Positions 28,983 to 37,269 are shown, counted from the stretch's first letter. The stretch: 64,000 nucleotides of DNA from Geoanaerobacter pelophilus (GCF_018476885.1 NZ_JAHCVJ010000006.1:299773-363772), one strand, 5' to 3'. A program made the numbers and translations. Notes: generated from the letters alone by a model not told the origin.

Positions 28983-29456
28983 ATGACTAAATCACATAAA
29001 AAATCAGTCACAAACCCCGCCCAACTGTCCCTTCTTGACCTTCTGAAACAGGAGCAGGTCGAACGGGCAGCAACTCGGCCAGGTCGGCTCAATATCACAG
29101 CCCAGATTCAAGCTGCCATAAAAAACGCTATCAGCAATGCCCCAAAATCACGAGAGATAATTGCCGATGAAATGACCGCACTGCTCGGCATCGAAATTAC
29201 CACCGACAAACTCTACAACTGGACCGCAGGCAGCCATCCACACCGGATGCCTGGAGAATACTATTCTGCATTTTGCGTTGCCACCGGCGATATCGAACTG
29301 ATTCGGATCCAGGCCGAGGCCGCAGGAGTATATACCCTTCCTGGCCCTGATGCCTTGCGGGCTGAAATCCAGAAACAGGACGAACTGATAAAAGACTTGC
29401 AGGCCCAGAAGCGCAAGAGCCAGGTATTTCTAGCTGAACTGGAGGGCAAACGGTGA
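28983..29456 (+). CDS. Phage early protein upstream of transposase
   Basis: A 157-residue basic protein. The middle has a helix-turn-helix look (KSREIIADEMTALLGIEI, then TTDKLYNWTAGSHPHRMP), and the C-terminus is a coiled coil (QKQDELIKDLQAQKRKS). Similar proteins commonly precede MuA in transposable phages and are of unknown function. Its stop overlaps the MuA start, so the two are likely coupled. Confidence 0.7.
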   Translation: MTKSHKKSVTNPAQLSLLDLLKQEQVERAATRPGRLNITAQIQAAIKNAISNAPKSREIIADEMTALLGIEITTDKLYNWTAGSHPHRMPGEYYSAFCVATGDIELIRIQAEAAGVYTLPGPDALRAEIQKQDELIKDLQAQKRKSQVFLAELEGKR

Positions 29457-31714
29457 CAGTCACTCGGACGCACTACACTGCACGAGATCTAGCCGGCCTG
29501 CCCGGTATGCCCAGCACCGAAAGAGCCGTGCAATTCCGTGCCGACCGTGAAAACTGGTCCTCCCGTAAGCGCGCTGGCCGCGGCGGTGGAAAAGAGTACT
29601 GTATCACCACCCTCCCACCAGAAACCCGCAAAGCCTTGACTATCCAAAACACCAAGGTTGGTTACCGTGACGTATTAGAGATGGACATCGCCTTCGTCGC
29701 CGAACTCCAACAAACCGAAGCTCAAAAAGAAGCCCAACGCCTCGAAGCCCGGCAACAAAGCGCCTCCCAGTTTGCGGCCCTCCCGGCCTGGCAGAAACGG
29801 GCAGCGGCCGCCAAACTGGAGATCATTAAAGCCTGCACCAGGTATATCAACGACTGCGGCCTCGCCAAAATAGAGGGCCAGAACTCCTTTGCCCACGAAT
29901 ACGCCCTTGGCAGGATAGATGTCGCACCCTGGGTGCGCTCCGAGATCCGGCAGTTCCACCCGCAAACCCTGCGCGACTGGATCAAGACCGAGTACGAACT
30001 CGGCTCCATGGGCCTCGTAGATATGTACGGCAACCGCAAAGACCAGAGCAAGATTGAGACCTTTTCTCCGGACGGCAAAACCCAGCCGATGGTCGATATC
30101 TTGGTAGCCCTGGTTCTCAAACACCCGCGCATTCGCGAGAAAAAAGCCAACGAGGCACTCCGCGGTATTCTGCTGGAGCGCGGCATTCATGATGCACCGC
30201 TGGTCAGCGACAAATCGGTCATGCGGTTTCTGAATAAATGGAAGAGCCAGAACCGCGACCAGTACGAAATCGCCTGCAACCCTGACAACTACAAGAATAA
30301 TCGCCAACCTGCCTTTGGCTCGCGGTCGGAAGGGATCACCGGACCAAATCAGCTCTGGGAGATCGATGCCACTCCTGCCGATCTACTGCTCACCGACGGC
30401 CAGCGTTACAAAATCATCGGCGTCACCGATGTCGGTACCGCCCGCCTTAAATACTACGTCAATGTAACTGAAAAAGCGCGGGATAACGCCTGGGCCATTC
30501 GCAACTGCATCCTCGACTGGGGTGTGCCTTGCCATGGCACCCTGGTCACCGATAACGGATCCCCTTATATCGGCGGACACTTCACCCGGATCCTGCACGA
30601 CCTCGACATTGATCACCATGTCTGCAAACCGTTCTCAGGAGATGAAAAACCGCATATCGAGCGGAGTTTCCGCACCTTCAGCCATGACCTGATCGAGCTG
30701 ACTCCTGGCTATTGCGGCCATAGTGTTGCCGATCGCAAAGAGATTGAATCGCGCAAATCCTTTGCCCAGCGCCTCATGAAACCGGATGAGGTTATCGAAG
30801 TATCAGTAAGTGCCGCCCAGCTGCAGCAGTTCATCGACCGTTGGACCGCTGCCTATCACAACTCCAAACATGAACGCCTCGGCAAAACACCCAACCAAGC
30901 GCTTGCTGAGTGGCCACATGCCATACACAGGATCAGCGACGAACGCGCCCTGGATATGCTCATGGCCGAAGCCGTCCGCCGGGGTAACCGGCTGCCAACC
31001 ATCGGCAAAAAAGGGATCCGCGTCAATGGTGGTGTGTATATCCACCCTGCCCTCGGTATCCATGTCGGCAAAAAGTGCCGCGCTTTCCAGGATCCTGCCG
31101 ACCTCGGTCGCATCATAGTCCATCTGATGAACGAGCATGGTGTCTGGGAATTCCTCTGCATCGCCGAAGATCCGAACCGCACCGGTATCTCCATGGCCGA
31201 AGTCGCCAGAGTCACCCGAGCACTGCATACCCAGCACAAAAAAGAGATTGCCCGGCTTAATCGTGAGGCCAAAAAGGCCATTAAGGGAGTTGATATCGTT
31301 GATGCGGTACTCACCTACCGCGAACAGGAAAACGCCCAGGAGCAAGGGAACGTCACCTATTTCCCTCGCCCGAGCGTCGAGTACTCCACGCCGGGCCTCC
31401 AGGCCGCAGCCGATGCCAGGGCCGCACTGGACGGCACACTTAAGCCTGTAACCCCGGCATTAACTCCCGATCAGCAGGCCATGAAAGACCGGATAAGGTC
31501 CGAACTGAAAGCCAAACCAACTACGAACATCCGGAATCTCGAAACCGAATCTGCCCGCGCCAAATACAAGCGGATGAAAGGTCTACGGGACGTACTCACG
31601 ATAGGTGGCACCATATCAGAAGACGAATATAAGAGCCTTGTCATCTACGAGCAGAGCAATGAATACCTGGTATTAAAGGGAATGGAAGAAGAATCGGCGT
31701 CAGCCGTGAAATAG
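29453..31714 (+). CDS. Mu-type DDE transposase A
   Basis: A 753-residue transposase that cuts and joins prophage ends for integration and replicative transposition. The N-terminus has the Mu-type winged helix (YTARDLAGLPGMPSTERAV). The RNase H-like core supplies the catalytic triad Asp305 (LWEIDATP), Asp367 (LVTDNGS) and Glu403 (KPHIERSF). The Mu-specific C-terminal beta barrel and tail follow. Length matches the family. It is the first large gene of the early operon and works with the ATPase downstream. Confidence 0.95.
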   Translation: MTVTRTHYTARDLAGLPGMPSTERAVQFRADRENWSSRKRAGRGGGKEYCITTLPPETRKALTIQNTKVGYRDVLEMDIAFVAELQQTEAQKEAQRLEARQQSASQFAALPAWQKRAAAAKLEIIKACTRYINDCGLAKIEGQNSFAHEYALGRIDVAPWVRSEIRQFHPQTLRDWIKTEYELGSMGLVDMYGNRKDQSKIETFSPDGKTQPMVDILVALVLKHPRIREKKANEALRGILLERGIHDAPLVSDKSVMRFLNKWKSQNRDQYEIACNPDNYKNNRQPAFGSRSEGITGPNQLWEIDATPADLLLTDGQRYKIIGVTDVGTARLKYYVNVTEKARDNAWAIRNCILDWGVPCHGTLVTDNGSPYIGGHFTRILHDLDIDHHVCKPFSGDEKPHIERSFRTFSHDLIELTPGYCGHSVADRKEIESRKSFAQRLMKPDEVIEVSVSAAQLQQFIDRWTAAYHNSKHERLGKTPNQALAEWPHAIHRISDERALDMLMAEAVRRGNRLPTIGKKGIRVNGGVYIHPALGIHVGKKCRAFQDPADLGRIIVHLMNEHGVWEFLCIAEDPNRTGISMAEVARVTRALHTQHKKEIARLNREAKKAIKGVDIVDAVLTYREQENAQEQGNVTYFPRPSVEYSTPGLQAAADARAALDGTLKPVTPALTPDQQAMKDRIRSELKAKPTTNIRNLETESARAKYKRMKGLRDVLTIGGTISEDEYKSLVIYEQSNEYLVLKGMEEESASAVK

Positions 31715-31771
31715 AAACGGCCGGAACTCGCGATCCCGACCGTTTCAATACAACTTAAAGGAGGCTTCATA

Positions 31772-32515
31772 ATGTCACAACCCTCATCATCAGTCAAGAG
31801 TGGCGTCGCAGCACTCAACAACGTCATCCTGGCCTCAACCTGTATGGAACGCCTGGTCAACGCCAGCAGTCACCTGCCTAAAATCGGTGCCCTGTATGGC
31901 CGGGCCGGGCTTGGCAAATCATCCGCCGCCACCTACCTGATGAACCGCTACAACGCTGTCCGCATCGAATGCAAAAGCGTCTGGAACCGTAAAACCGTAC
32001 TTACTGAAATACTTAAAAGGTTCCTTATCACCCCGGCCAAAACCATGCCCGACATGCTTGACCAGGTCTGTACCCAGCTACAACTGTCCGGCCGACCGCT
32101 CATTATAGACGAAATGGATCACCTGGTAAAAAAGAACGCTGTAGAGATTATCCGCGATATATACGACGGCAGCCAGGCCCCGGTGCTGCTGATCGGCGAA
32201 GAGAACTTTCCCACCGAGCTCATGAAATGGGAACGTGTCCATAGCCGCGTGCTCGACTGGTCGCCAGTCCAACCACTAGACATGGAAGATACCCTCCTTC
32301 TGGCCGATCATTACTGCCGCAAGGTAAAAGTGTACGACGATCTCCTTGCTCACATCCACGCCAAATCAGGTGGGTCCGCCCGCCGGATCTGCGTCAACCT
32401 CGAACTGGTCGAAGAGATGACACTGCGCATGGGGCGTGACGAAATCGACCTGGACACCTGGGGCAATCAGCCACTCTACACCGGGTCGGCCCCTGCCGGA
32501 GGGGGGCGTAAATGA
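31772..32515 (+). CDS. MuB-like transposition target ATPase
   Basis: A 247-residue AAA+ ATPase with Walker A GRAGLGKS (about residues 43-50), Walker B RPLIIDEMDHL and a sensor-like LLIGEENFP. Its role, by analogy to MuB, is to coat target DNA, recruit the transposase and give target immunity. It has a good AAGGAGG site. It lacks the longer N-terminal region of Mu's own B protein. Its stop overlaps the next start. Confidence 0.9.
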   Translation: MSQPSSSVKSGVAALNNVILASTCMERLVNASSHLPKIGALYGRAGLGKSSAATYLMNRYNAVRIECKSVWNRKTVLTEILKRFLITPAKTMPDMLDQVCTQLQLSGRPLIIDEMDHLVKKNAVEIIRDIYDGSQAPVLLIGEENFPTELMKWERVHSRVLDWSPVQPLDMEDTLLLADHYCRKVKVYDDLLAHIHAKSGGSARRICVNLELVEEMTLRMGRDEIDLDTWGNQPLYTGSAPAGGGRK

Positions 32516-33099
32516 GCCGCAAACCCATCGACAAAACTCAGCCGACCGAATGTCGCCAGGCTATATGGGATGAAATCAGAAACCGCGGCGAAGCGGCACT
32601 GTTTTCTATTACCGAAATTGCCAAATGCGTACTCCTGGAACAGTCCAGCGTCCATGAATACATGACCGGCCTGATCAACGCCGGATATCTAGGGATTCAT
32701 ACCCTGCGCAGTAGCGCTAAAGGCGGCAACATTCTGTTTCTTAAGAAAAACACCGGGATAGAAGCCCCTCGTGTCCGTAAGGACGGCACACAGGTCACTA
32801 TGGGCCAGGGCCGGCGCCAGATGTGGAACGCCATGCAAGTACTCAAAGAGTTTAGCCCCCGCGATCTTGCCTTCAATGCCAGCACAGAACTGCACACAGT
32901 GGCCGAATCAGAGGCTAAAACCTACTGCGCTGCTCTCTGTGCTGCCGGTTATCTGGTAGGCCGAGCCGGTGGCCGCTACAACTTGATAACCTCAATGTGG
33001 ACCGGGCCGTACCCTCCCCAGATCCAGCGCACCAAACAAGTATATGATCCGAACCTGCGCAAGATCGTCTGGCGGCGCATAGAAGGTGGTGCCGAATGA
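32512..33099 (+). CDS. Phage early winged-helix-like protein
   Basis: A 195-residue protein with two segments of winged-helix character (EIRNRGEAALFSITEIA and MQVLKEFSPRDLAFNASTEL), each followed by a strand with glycine (GNILFLKKN, GRYNLITS). It overlaps both neighbours by 4 nt in a tight early operon. No enzyme motif is seen. A DNA-binding role is an inference. Confidence 0.6.
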   Translation: MSRKPIDKTQPTECRQAIWDEIRNRGEAALFSITEIAKCVLLEQSSVHEYMTGLINAGYLGIHTLRSSAKGGNILFLKKNTGIEAPRVRKDGTQVTMGQGRRQMWNAMQVLKEFSPRDLAFNASTELHTVAESEAKTYCAALCAAGYLVGRAGGRYNLITSMWTGPYPPQIQRTKQVYDPNLRKIVWRRIEGGAE

Positions 33100-33431
33100 C
33101 CGACAACGATCTGAGAAAGATTCTGGAGCAAGCCATAACCGAGCGCAACGATAAGCACGGCAAAGGCGGTGCGGCAAAGGTGGCGATAATCCTCGGTATG
33201 TCGCAATCACAGCTTTCCTGGTTTCGTAAGGGCACCTATCCCAACCCTGAGCCGATCCTGGAGAAGATCCGCGAAGTATTCGGCCAGGAAGTCATCTTCT
33301 GCCCGGAAATTGGCGCCATACCCTTTGCGGATTGTGCCGCCCATAAAAAGCGGCTGCCCACGACAGACAGCTTTTACGCCCGCATGTACCGGGCATGCAA
33401 ATGCTGCCCGAACAACGGAGGTAAGCCATGA
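33096..33431 (+). CDS. Phage early HTH protein with cysteine-rich tail
   Basis: A 111-residue protein. Residues about 22-50 look like a helix-turn-helix (GAAKVAIILGMSQSQLSWF followed by RKGTYPNPEPI). The C-terminal third has CPE, CAAHKK and CKCCPN cysteines that could bind zinc. It overlaps the genes on both sides. Function is unknown. Confidence 0.6.
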   Translation: MTDNDLRKILEQAITERNDKHGKGGAAKVAIILGMSQSQLSWFRKGTYPNPEPILEKIREVFGQEVIFCPEIGAIPFADCAAHKKRLPTTDSFYARMYRACKCCPNNGGKP

Positions 33432-33568
33432 CCGCCGAATACCGCTGCAGTAGATGCGAAACGCTTCTGGATGTAACACCGGACAACATGCACACCGACG
33501 GCTTCACCGTCGAGCCATGCCCCCGCTGCATAACCTGTGATGGGTGCATATACCAAGAGGAGGATTAA
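33428..33568 (+). CDS. Small zinc-ribbon-like protein
   Basis: A 46-residue frame that overlaps the upstream stop (ATGA). It has CSRC and CPRC pairs followed by CDGC, a compact zinc-binding layout. It is too small for assignment; such peptides are common in phage early regions. Confidence 0.55.
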   Translation: MTAEYRCSRCETLLDVTPDNMHTDGFTVEPCPRCITCDGCIYQEED

Positions 33569-33571
33569 ACC

Positions 33572-33706
33572 ATGCTTAAACGCATCTTAAAGCACCTGGC
33601 CGCTCGACGTGAATGGAACCGGACGAAGCGATTATTAAACAACCGCGCCCGCAGCCGCTGCCTGGTCAGCCTGCTCTACACCAATGGCGTTCTGCGCCAG
33701 ATATAA
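33572..33706 (+). CDS. Small basic early peptide
   Basis: A 44-residue, strongly basic frame (many Arg and Lys, such as AARREWNRTKRLL) preceded by GGAGGATTAAACC. Its placement 3 nt after the zinc-ribbon gene and the good ribosome site support it, but there is no family likeness. The 15-nt string around its start recurs before gemA. Confidence 0.45.
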   Translation: MLKRILKHLAARREWNRTKRLLNNRARSRCLVSLLYTNGVLRQI

Positions 33707-33734
33707 CTCAATCAAACACAGATAGGAGATAACA

Positions 33735-34541
33735 GTGGATTTCTACAGCTACTCACCAGCATTCGGCATGGAATACCATCCAAGTAAAGAGGCCGCCATA
33801 GAGGCCGCCACCGAGGGGATGAAACTTACCCACCTTGATCAAGCAAATCAAGTGACCTGGGGCGAGGTCACCGAACGCGGCGTCGACACGACAGCAGGGG
33901 CCGTCCTTAAACGTCAGGACCGGCTCACTTACGAAGCGGCATATCCCCAGGTTGTCAATGGCCGTATGGAGGATGCTGCAGGGAGCCTGGTACTTTTGAA
34001 AAACATCCGTGAGACCGACCTCCTGGAGCACGATTTGGTGCTCTCCATCGCGGCGATCTGGAAAGGGCTGGCCGGCAAGATAGCGCGGTTCAAGGAACAT
34101 AACTTCAGTGACGTTACCACCTTTGTTGATTTGCTCTTTGAGAAACACAACACCAAGCGAGGCGGCACCCAGGGGAATATGACCTTTGGCACCTTCGATC
34201 GCAAGTTCAAGCTTGTAATCGCCATCCAGAAGACTCTCGACTTCGGTCCAGAGATCGAGGTTGCTAAGGCCAAGATGCTGCAGGCTGCCAGAGAGATGGG
34301 GAACGGCAGCCAGCTTGAAGGCATTGTGACTGCCAGTCTTACTCAGGTTGACGGTAAACTGCGTGTCGCCGAGGTTCTGCGCCTCTGTCGGCATAAGGTC
34401 GACAATGACACCTGGAATGAGGGCGTAGCTATCATTAAAGACGCCATCAATGTCGTTAACAGTAAAAAACAGGTCCGGATGTATGAGCGAAACGATCAAG
34501 GTGCTTACGTTGCCATCCCGCTTGATATAGCGGCGATATAA
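33735..34541 (+). CDS. DUF3164 family phage protein
   Basis: A 268-residue protein typical of Mu-like early regions. The conserved part runs from about residue 60 (LKRQDRLTYEAAYPQVVNGR) to the end (VPLD-like AIPLDIAAI), with the GTFDRKFKLVIA segment. The first 60 residues (YSYSPAFGMEYHPSK) look like an extra N-terminal part. The family's function is not known. A long minus-strand frame across it is a shadow. Confidence 0.8.
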   Translation: MDFYSYSPAFGMEYHPSKEAAIEAATEGMKLTHLDQANQVTWGEVTERGVDTTAGAVLKRQDRLTYEAAYPQVVNGRMEDAAGSLVLLKNIRETDLLEHDLVLSIAAIWKGLAGKIARFKEHNFSDVTTFVDLLFEKHNTKRGGTQGNMTFGTFDRKFKLVIAIQKTLDFGPEIEVAKAKMLQAAREMGNGSQLEGIVTASLTQVDGKLRVAEVLRLCRHKVDNDTWNEGVAIIKDAINVVNSKKQVRMYERNDQGAYVAIPLDIAAI

Positions 34542-34551
34542 GGGGGAAGCC

Positions 34552-34743
34552 ATGGAAGAGCAGCTGCAATGCCCTGCATGCCAGGGCACTAACATCGAAG
34601 AAGACCGGGAAATCCCCGGTCTCGTATTTAAAGTTTGCGCCTGCTGCGGTGAAACCATCGCTATGAAAAGCGAGCGGATTAAAACCCTGGCCGATGCCGT
34701 GCGGGAGCATAGCCGCCTATATAGGATCAAGGAGGCCGCGTAA
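34552..34743 (+). CDS. Small zinc-ribbon protein
   Basis: A 63-residue protein with a classic four-cysteine ribbon (CPACQG and CACCGE), then a helical tail. It has GGGGGAAGCC before the start and its last base is shared with the next ATG. Possible nucleic-acid or protein adaptor; no closer assignment. Confidence 0.6.
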   Translation: MEEQLQCPACQGTNIEEDREIPGLVFKVCACCGETIAMKSERIKTLADAVREHSRLYRIKEAA

Positions 34744-34928
34744 TGTTGATGCGTAATAAAGAGATCGATCACATTGAAACTATCGGGGATCTGCGAGCAG
34801 CCATAGCTGATGTGCCGGACGATACTCCGCTTGAGGATTGCATGAATGCCGGGATGTGTCTCATTTATCACGATGGCAAAACACGTCCCGGAGAGCCTGA
34901 TTCTCCGGCGTATGTCGAATATCGGTAA
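34743..34928 (+). CDS. Small acidic early protein
   Basis: A 61-residue acidic protein (IETIGDLRAAIADVPDDTPL). The sequence resembles the short helical proteins seen in phage early operons. It is translationally linked to the zinc-ribbon gene (TAATG). Function is unknown. Confidence 0.5.
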   Translation: MLMRNKEIDHIETIGDLRAAIADVPDDTPLEDCMNAGMCLIYHDGKTRPGEPDSPAYVEYR

Positions 34929-34951
34929 AACAGTTTGATCATTGAAAGTAG

Positions 34952-34971
34952 GGGCGCATCGCCATGCGCCC
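34952..34971 (+). terminator. Hairpin, possible weak terminator
   Basis: GGGCGCAT (34952-34959) pairs perfectly with ATGCGCCC (34964-34971) around a 4-nt loop. Only a mixed CTCTCTTT tract follows, so it may be a partial terminator or a processing site within the early operon. Confidence 0.4.
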
Positions 34972-35010
34972 TCTCTTTGAGGGATCAAGCAAGAGCCAAA
35001 GGAAACCCGC

Positions 35011-35304
35011 GTGCAAAAACCAGTTAAAAAAACAAAAAAGCGCCAAAACTGCACGCACATGACCGGCGCAGAATTAAAGCAGCTGCGCCGTGAAATAGGC
35101 ATTGGCACCTGCGATATGTACCGCCTGCTCGGCCTACCGCGTCGCACCTACCAGGACTACGAAGCTGGCAAACGCGGCATTCCAGAGAGTGTGGCGATAG
35201 CAGCCAAAGAGGCCCATCGCCGCGACCGCGAATTCTTTGCCACTCTGCCTGACCGGATCGATGCCAGGATCCTGGAGCAGTTCCCGGACGGGCTTATAAA
35301 GTAA
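35011..35304 (+). CDS. XRE-type helix-turn-helix protein
   Basis: A 97-residue protein started at GTG 35011. Residues about 17-55 form an XRE fold (MTGAELKQLRREIGIGTCDM, then LGLPRRTYQDYEAGKRG). The C-terminal half is helical and charged. It is likely a phage early regulator. The basic N-terminus (KKTKKRQNC) is unusual and the start could lie at the ATG a few codons inside. Confidence 0.65.
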   Translation: MQKPVKKTKKRQNCTHMTGAELKQLRREIGIGTCDMYRLLGLPRRTYQDYEAGKRGIPESVAIAAKEAHRRDREFFATLPDRIDARILEQFPDGLIK

Positions 35305-35316
35305 GGGAGTAGATAC

Positions 35317-35499
35317 ATGCCAAAAATGAAAGAACACCCAAGATACAACATCATCAGCACCAGGATCGATGATCACCTTCATGCCGATGTGGTAGCCGCT
35401 GCCGGAGATAACCTCTCCAACTATTTACGGCTCGCCCTGGAGGAGAAGATCATCCGAGATCAGCAGCGTGCCTTGGACGCACACCTTGCCGATTGCTGA
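35317..35499 (+). CDS. Small ribbon-helix-helix-like protein
   Basis: A 60-residue protein preceded by AAGGGAGTAG. A strand (YNIISTRIDDHL) followed by two helices (ADVVAAAGDNLSNYLRLALE) resembles a ribbon-helix-helix DNA-binding fold, as in Arc-like regulators. The assignment rests on pattern only. Confidence 0.5.
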   Translation: MPKMKEHPRYNIISTRIDDHLHADVVAAAGDNLSNYLRLALEEKIIRDQQRALDAHLADC

Positions 35500-35689
35500 T
35501 TATGACTATATCGAGCGGGTGGGAATCATGGAGTACTGCGGCCGGCTTAATCGACGTGACGCCGAGCGGCTGGCCTGTGAGCGACCGTGGGACAGTGACA
35601 GCAGTTGGGGCATACCGAAACCTCGACAAATGAGTCTTGGTGAAGGGACACCTGCAGAAGATTTTTTCAGGATGTCGTGGAGTAAGTAA
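35468..35689 (+). CDS. Small phage protein, hypothetical
   Basis: A frame running from GTG 35468, more likely translated from the ATG at 35528 (53 residues, MEYCGRLNRRDAERLACERP). The segment is similar in style to short phage proteins with an EY...R..AE..A pattern. Its stop shares a base with the next ATG. Function is unknown. Confidence 0.5.
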   Translation: MPWTHTLPIADYDYIERVGIMEYCGRLNRRDAERLACERPWDSDSSWGIPKPRQMSLGEGTPAEDFFRMSWSK

Positions 35690-35769
35690 TGGTACGCATC
35701 GATGACAGCGGATGGTGGCAGCTAGAGCTGGATGACGCCGAAATCGAGGGGGGGGGGGTGCCTTCATGA
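35689..35769 (+). CDS. 26-residue ORF ending in an 11-G tract
   Basis: Frame MVRIDDSGWWQLELDDAE continues into three glycines encoded by an 11-G run, then stops in a TGA that overlaps the next ATG. Loss of a single G would make it continue in frame into the downstream gene. It may therefore be the N-terminus of a larger protein, switched by the tract or broken by a base-calling error. Confidence 0.4.
   Translation: MVRIDDSGWWQLELDDAEIEGGGVPS
35748..35758 (+). repeat. Poly-G tract (11 G)
   Basis: Eleven consecutive G residues within a coding frame. Tracts of this length are prone to slipped-strand change, polymerase slippage and sequencing error. Confidence 0.9.
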
Positions 35770-36026
35770 CCGACAAGCAGGGCGCAAAATACTGGCCTCA
35801 GATATATGTTGCAATGAAACGGGGTGCAGTGCTGGTCAAGCATAATGAGTTGATTTATTACACCCGCTGCCTTGAGGCAAACGATCCTTATAACTGTCTC
35901 GGTATTTCCGCTGAAATTGTTGATTTCCAGGTGGCTCATGGGGCACTGGTACGGATCAATAATGAGACTGTCGGTTTAAAAGCAGCCTATCAAGAGCAGG
36001 TTGAAGTGCAACAGTCACTATTTTAA
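35766..36026 (+). CDS. Phage early protein, hypothetical
   Basis: An 86-residue protein (MTDKQGAKYWPQIYVAMKRG) with a mixed alpha/beta pattern and no recognised motif. The ATG at 35766 follows the poly-G tract and has no separate ribosome site apart from that G run, so it may depend on coupling with, or fusion to, the short ORF upstream. Confidence 0.5.
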   Translation: MTDKQGAKYWPQIYVAMKRGAVLVKHNELIYYTRCLEANDPYNCLGISAEIVDFQVAHGALVRINNETVGLKAAYQEQVEVQQSLF

Positions 36027-36060
36027 CGGGTTTACGAATGACCGGCAACAGGGGGATAAA

Positions 36061-36393
36061 ATGGCACTAGGAAACAAGATATGTAAAGACGATTACGACT
36101 CATTGCAGGATGGTTCGGTCGATTCGTCTGGTTATCTGGATTGCGCTTGCTCAAACTGGTGTCGTGCCAATCCACAACCAATCACGGATAAGCATCACAT
36201 GAACTGCCCTCATTACAACGATACAATCAAGGTGGTGAAGATCACCTTGGAAGGCCACGGTAGCTACTGTGATACTGATATTACCGAGGCATTGCAATCT
36301 CTCGCTGATGGTGGGGACTACTGCTATCAGGTGGAGATTATGGACATGCTTGTGAGTGAATACGAAGCATTGCCGGAACATACCGGGTTTTAA
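36061..36393 (+). CDS. Cysteine-rich early protein at the left flank of the cassette insert
   Basis: A 110-residue protein from the ATG at 36061, which follows CAGGGGGATAAA. It has seven cysteines (including CKDDYD, CACSNWC and HMNCPHY) in the first half. The second half reads like a small alpha/beta fold. It is the last phage gene before the inserted cassettes: its stop lies 9 bp before the insert boundary. Function is unknown. Confidence 0.55.
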   Translation: MALGNKICKDDYDSLQDGSVDSSGYLDCACSNWCRANPQPITDKHHMNCPHYNDTIKVVKITLEGHGSYCDTDITEALQSLADGGDYCYQVEIMDMLVSEYEALPEHTGF

Positions 36394-36396
36394 CCC

Positions 36397-36457
36397 AGAT
36401 AACGGCTGTGCCTTGTGCTGCTGGGCTTTTACAGCCAGCACCAAGGCGTGGTTATAT
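36397..36457 (-). repeat. attC-like site A (left boundary of the insert)
   Basis: Minus-strand reading: outer core ATATAAC (36457-36451), arm CGCCTTGGTGCTGG, a short loop, arm CCAGCAGCACAAGGC with mismatches and an unpaired base, then core GTTATCT (36403-36397). It is 61 bp long. The bases after the core belong to the phage flank. Confidence 0.7.
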
Positions 36458-36506
36458 GACCGCTGTTGGCAGTACATTTTTATTTTAAATAATGCAAAAT
36501 AAATTA

Positions 36507-36534
36507 TTGACAACGTAACTAGCTATGTTATACT
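36507..36534 (+). promoter_or_regulatory. Sigma70-type promoter inside a cassette
   Basis: TTGACA (36507-36512) and TATACT (36529-36534) with a 16-bp spacer, 36 bp before the ATG at 36570, in an AT-rich stretch unlike the surrounding phage DNA. It would drive the three plus-strand ORFs of this cassette independently of the phage. Confidence 0.7.
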
Positions 36535-36569
36535 TGGTTCAAATGATGGGCAAACCAAGGAGGTACAAA

Positions 36570-36785
36570 ATGAAAGCATTCGTGGCAGTATCCAAAGACG
36601 GCACGACCACCACACTCTCCCGCCAGTTCACGACAGACACCCACTGGGTTATGATTGAGACGTACTGCGAAAATACAAATTTCAGGACTCCACACATACG
36701 GCACGAAGTCTGGCTTGATGCCACTGCAACCGATTTCATCCAGAGAACCCGCAACAGCGAATTTTATGTGACCGAGCAATGCTGA
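36570..36785 (+). CDS. Cassette ORF, hypothetical
   Basis: A 71-residue protein (MKAFVAVSKDGTTTTLSRQF) with a strong AAGGAGG site (36557-36563) and its own promoter. An in-frame start further upstream is less likely because it lacks such a site. It overlaps the next ORF by 7 nt. The fold looks mostly beta. I do not recognise the family. The two-gene layout with a private promoter recalls toxin-antitoxin cassettes, but no toxin motif is seen. Confidence 0.6.
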   Translation: MKAFVAVSKDGTTTTLSRQFTTDTHWVMIETYCENTNFRTPHIRHEVWLDATATDFIQRTRNSEFYVTEQC

Positions 36786-37117
36786 AATTATCAATTGCAC
36801 AATCAACCCTGCTGCGTGTGATTGCCGCAGCAGGGACGCTGACCGGAAAGCCCGATGGTCAACAATTGGCGTGGTACGCTAGGGGTGATGCAACGGTTGA
36901 AGATAGGCAGTTGATGTTTTCTGCTCAAACGGCAGGACGCCCCATACAAGCGTTGATTCAGAAAGGGCTGGTTTTACCGTACCCTAAACTTGGCCCGTAT
37001 AGTTGCATCATTACAGCGGCAGGGATGAAGCAGGCCGAACTAGAGAGAGGGAAACCCCTTACATTTATTTCACCTTTTGACCAACAGGTTTTAAGACTTC
37101 GGCAAGGGGAGGAATAG
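36779..37117 (+). CDS. Cassette ORF, hypothetical
   Basis: A 112-residue protein (MLKLSIAQSTLLRVIAAAGT) overlapping the preceding ORF, so probably co-translated. Residues about 50-90 (AGRPIQALIQKGLVLPYP) look like the end of a winged-helix domain with a wing (YSCIITAAGMKQAE). A DNA-binding role is possible but only inferred. Confidence 0.55.
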   Translation: MLKLSIAQSTLLRVIAAAGTLTGKPDGQQLAWYARGDATVEDRQLMFSAQTAGRPIQALIQKGLVLPYPKLGPYSCIITAAGMKQAELERGKPLTFISPFDQQVLRLRQGEE

Positions 37118-37119
37118 TT

Positions 37120-37263
37120 ATGACAAAAGAGCAACTGCGGGAATTGATCGAGGGTTTGACAGACGACGATCTGCGAACCCTCCGCGCAATCATTAACGGT
37201 AAACTCGGCAAACGGGAGATCACACCAGAGCAGCAAGCCAAGATGCAAGAGGCTCGTAAGTGA
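37120..37263 (+). CDS. Cassette ORF, short helical peptide
   Basis: A 47-residue helical peptide (MTKEQLRELIEGLTDDDLRT) with a GGGGAGGAA site. It begins 2 nt after the previous stop and ends 6 nt before attC-like site B. Family unknown. Confidence 0.5.
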   Translation: MTKEQLRELIEGLTDDDLRTLRAIINGKLGKREITPEQQAKMQEARK

Positions 37264-37269
37264 AAGGTC

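Noticed and set aside
33753..35147. A minus-strand ORF of 464 codons across the phage early region
   Set aside because: It covers the DUF3164 gene and several small plus-strand genes with good ribosome sites. Its composition is that of an antisense shadow.
36570..37117. Toxin-antitoxin pair in the first cassette
   Set aside because: Layout and private promoter fit, but neither product shows a known toxin or antitoxin motif, so the function is not claimed.
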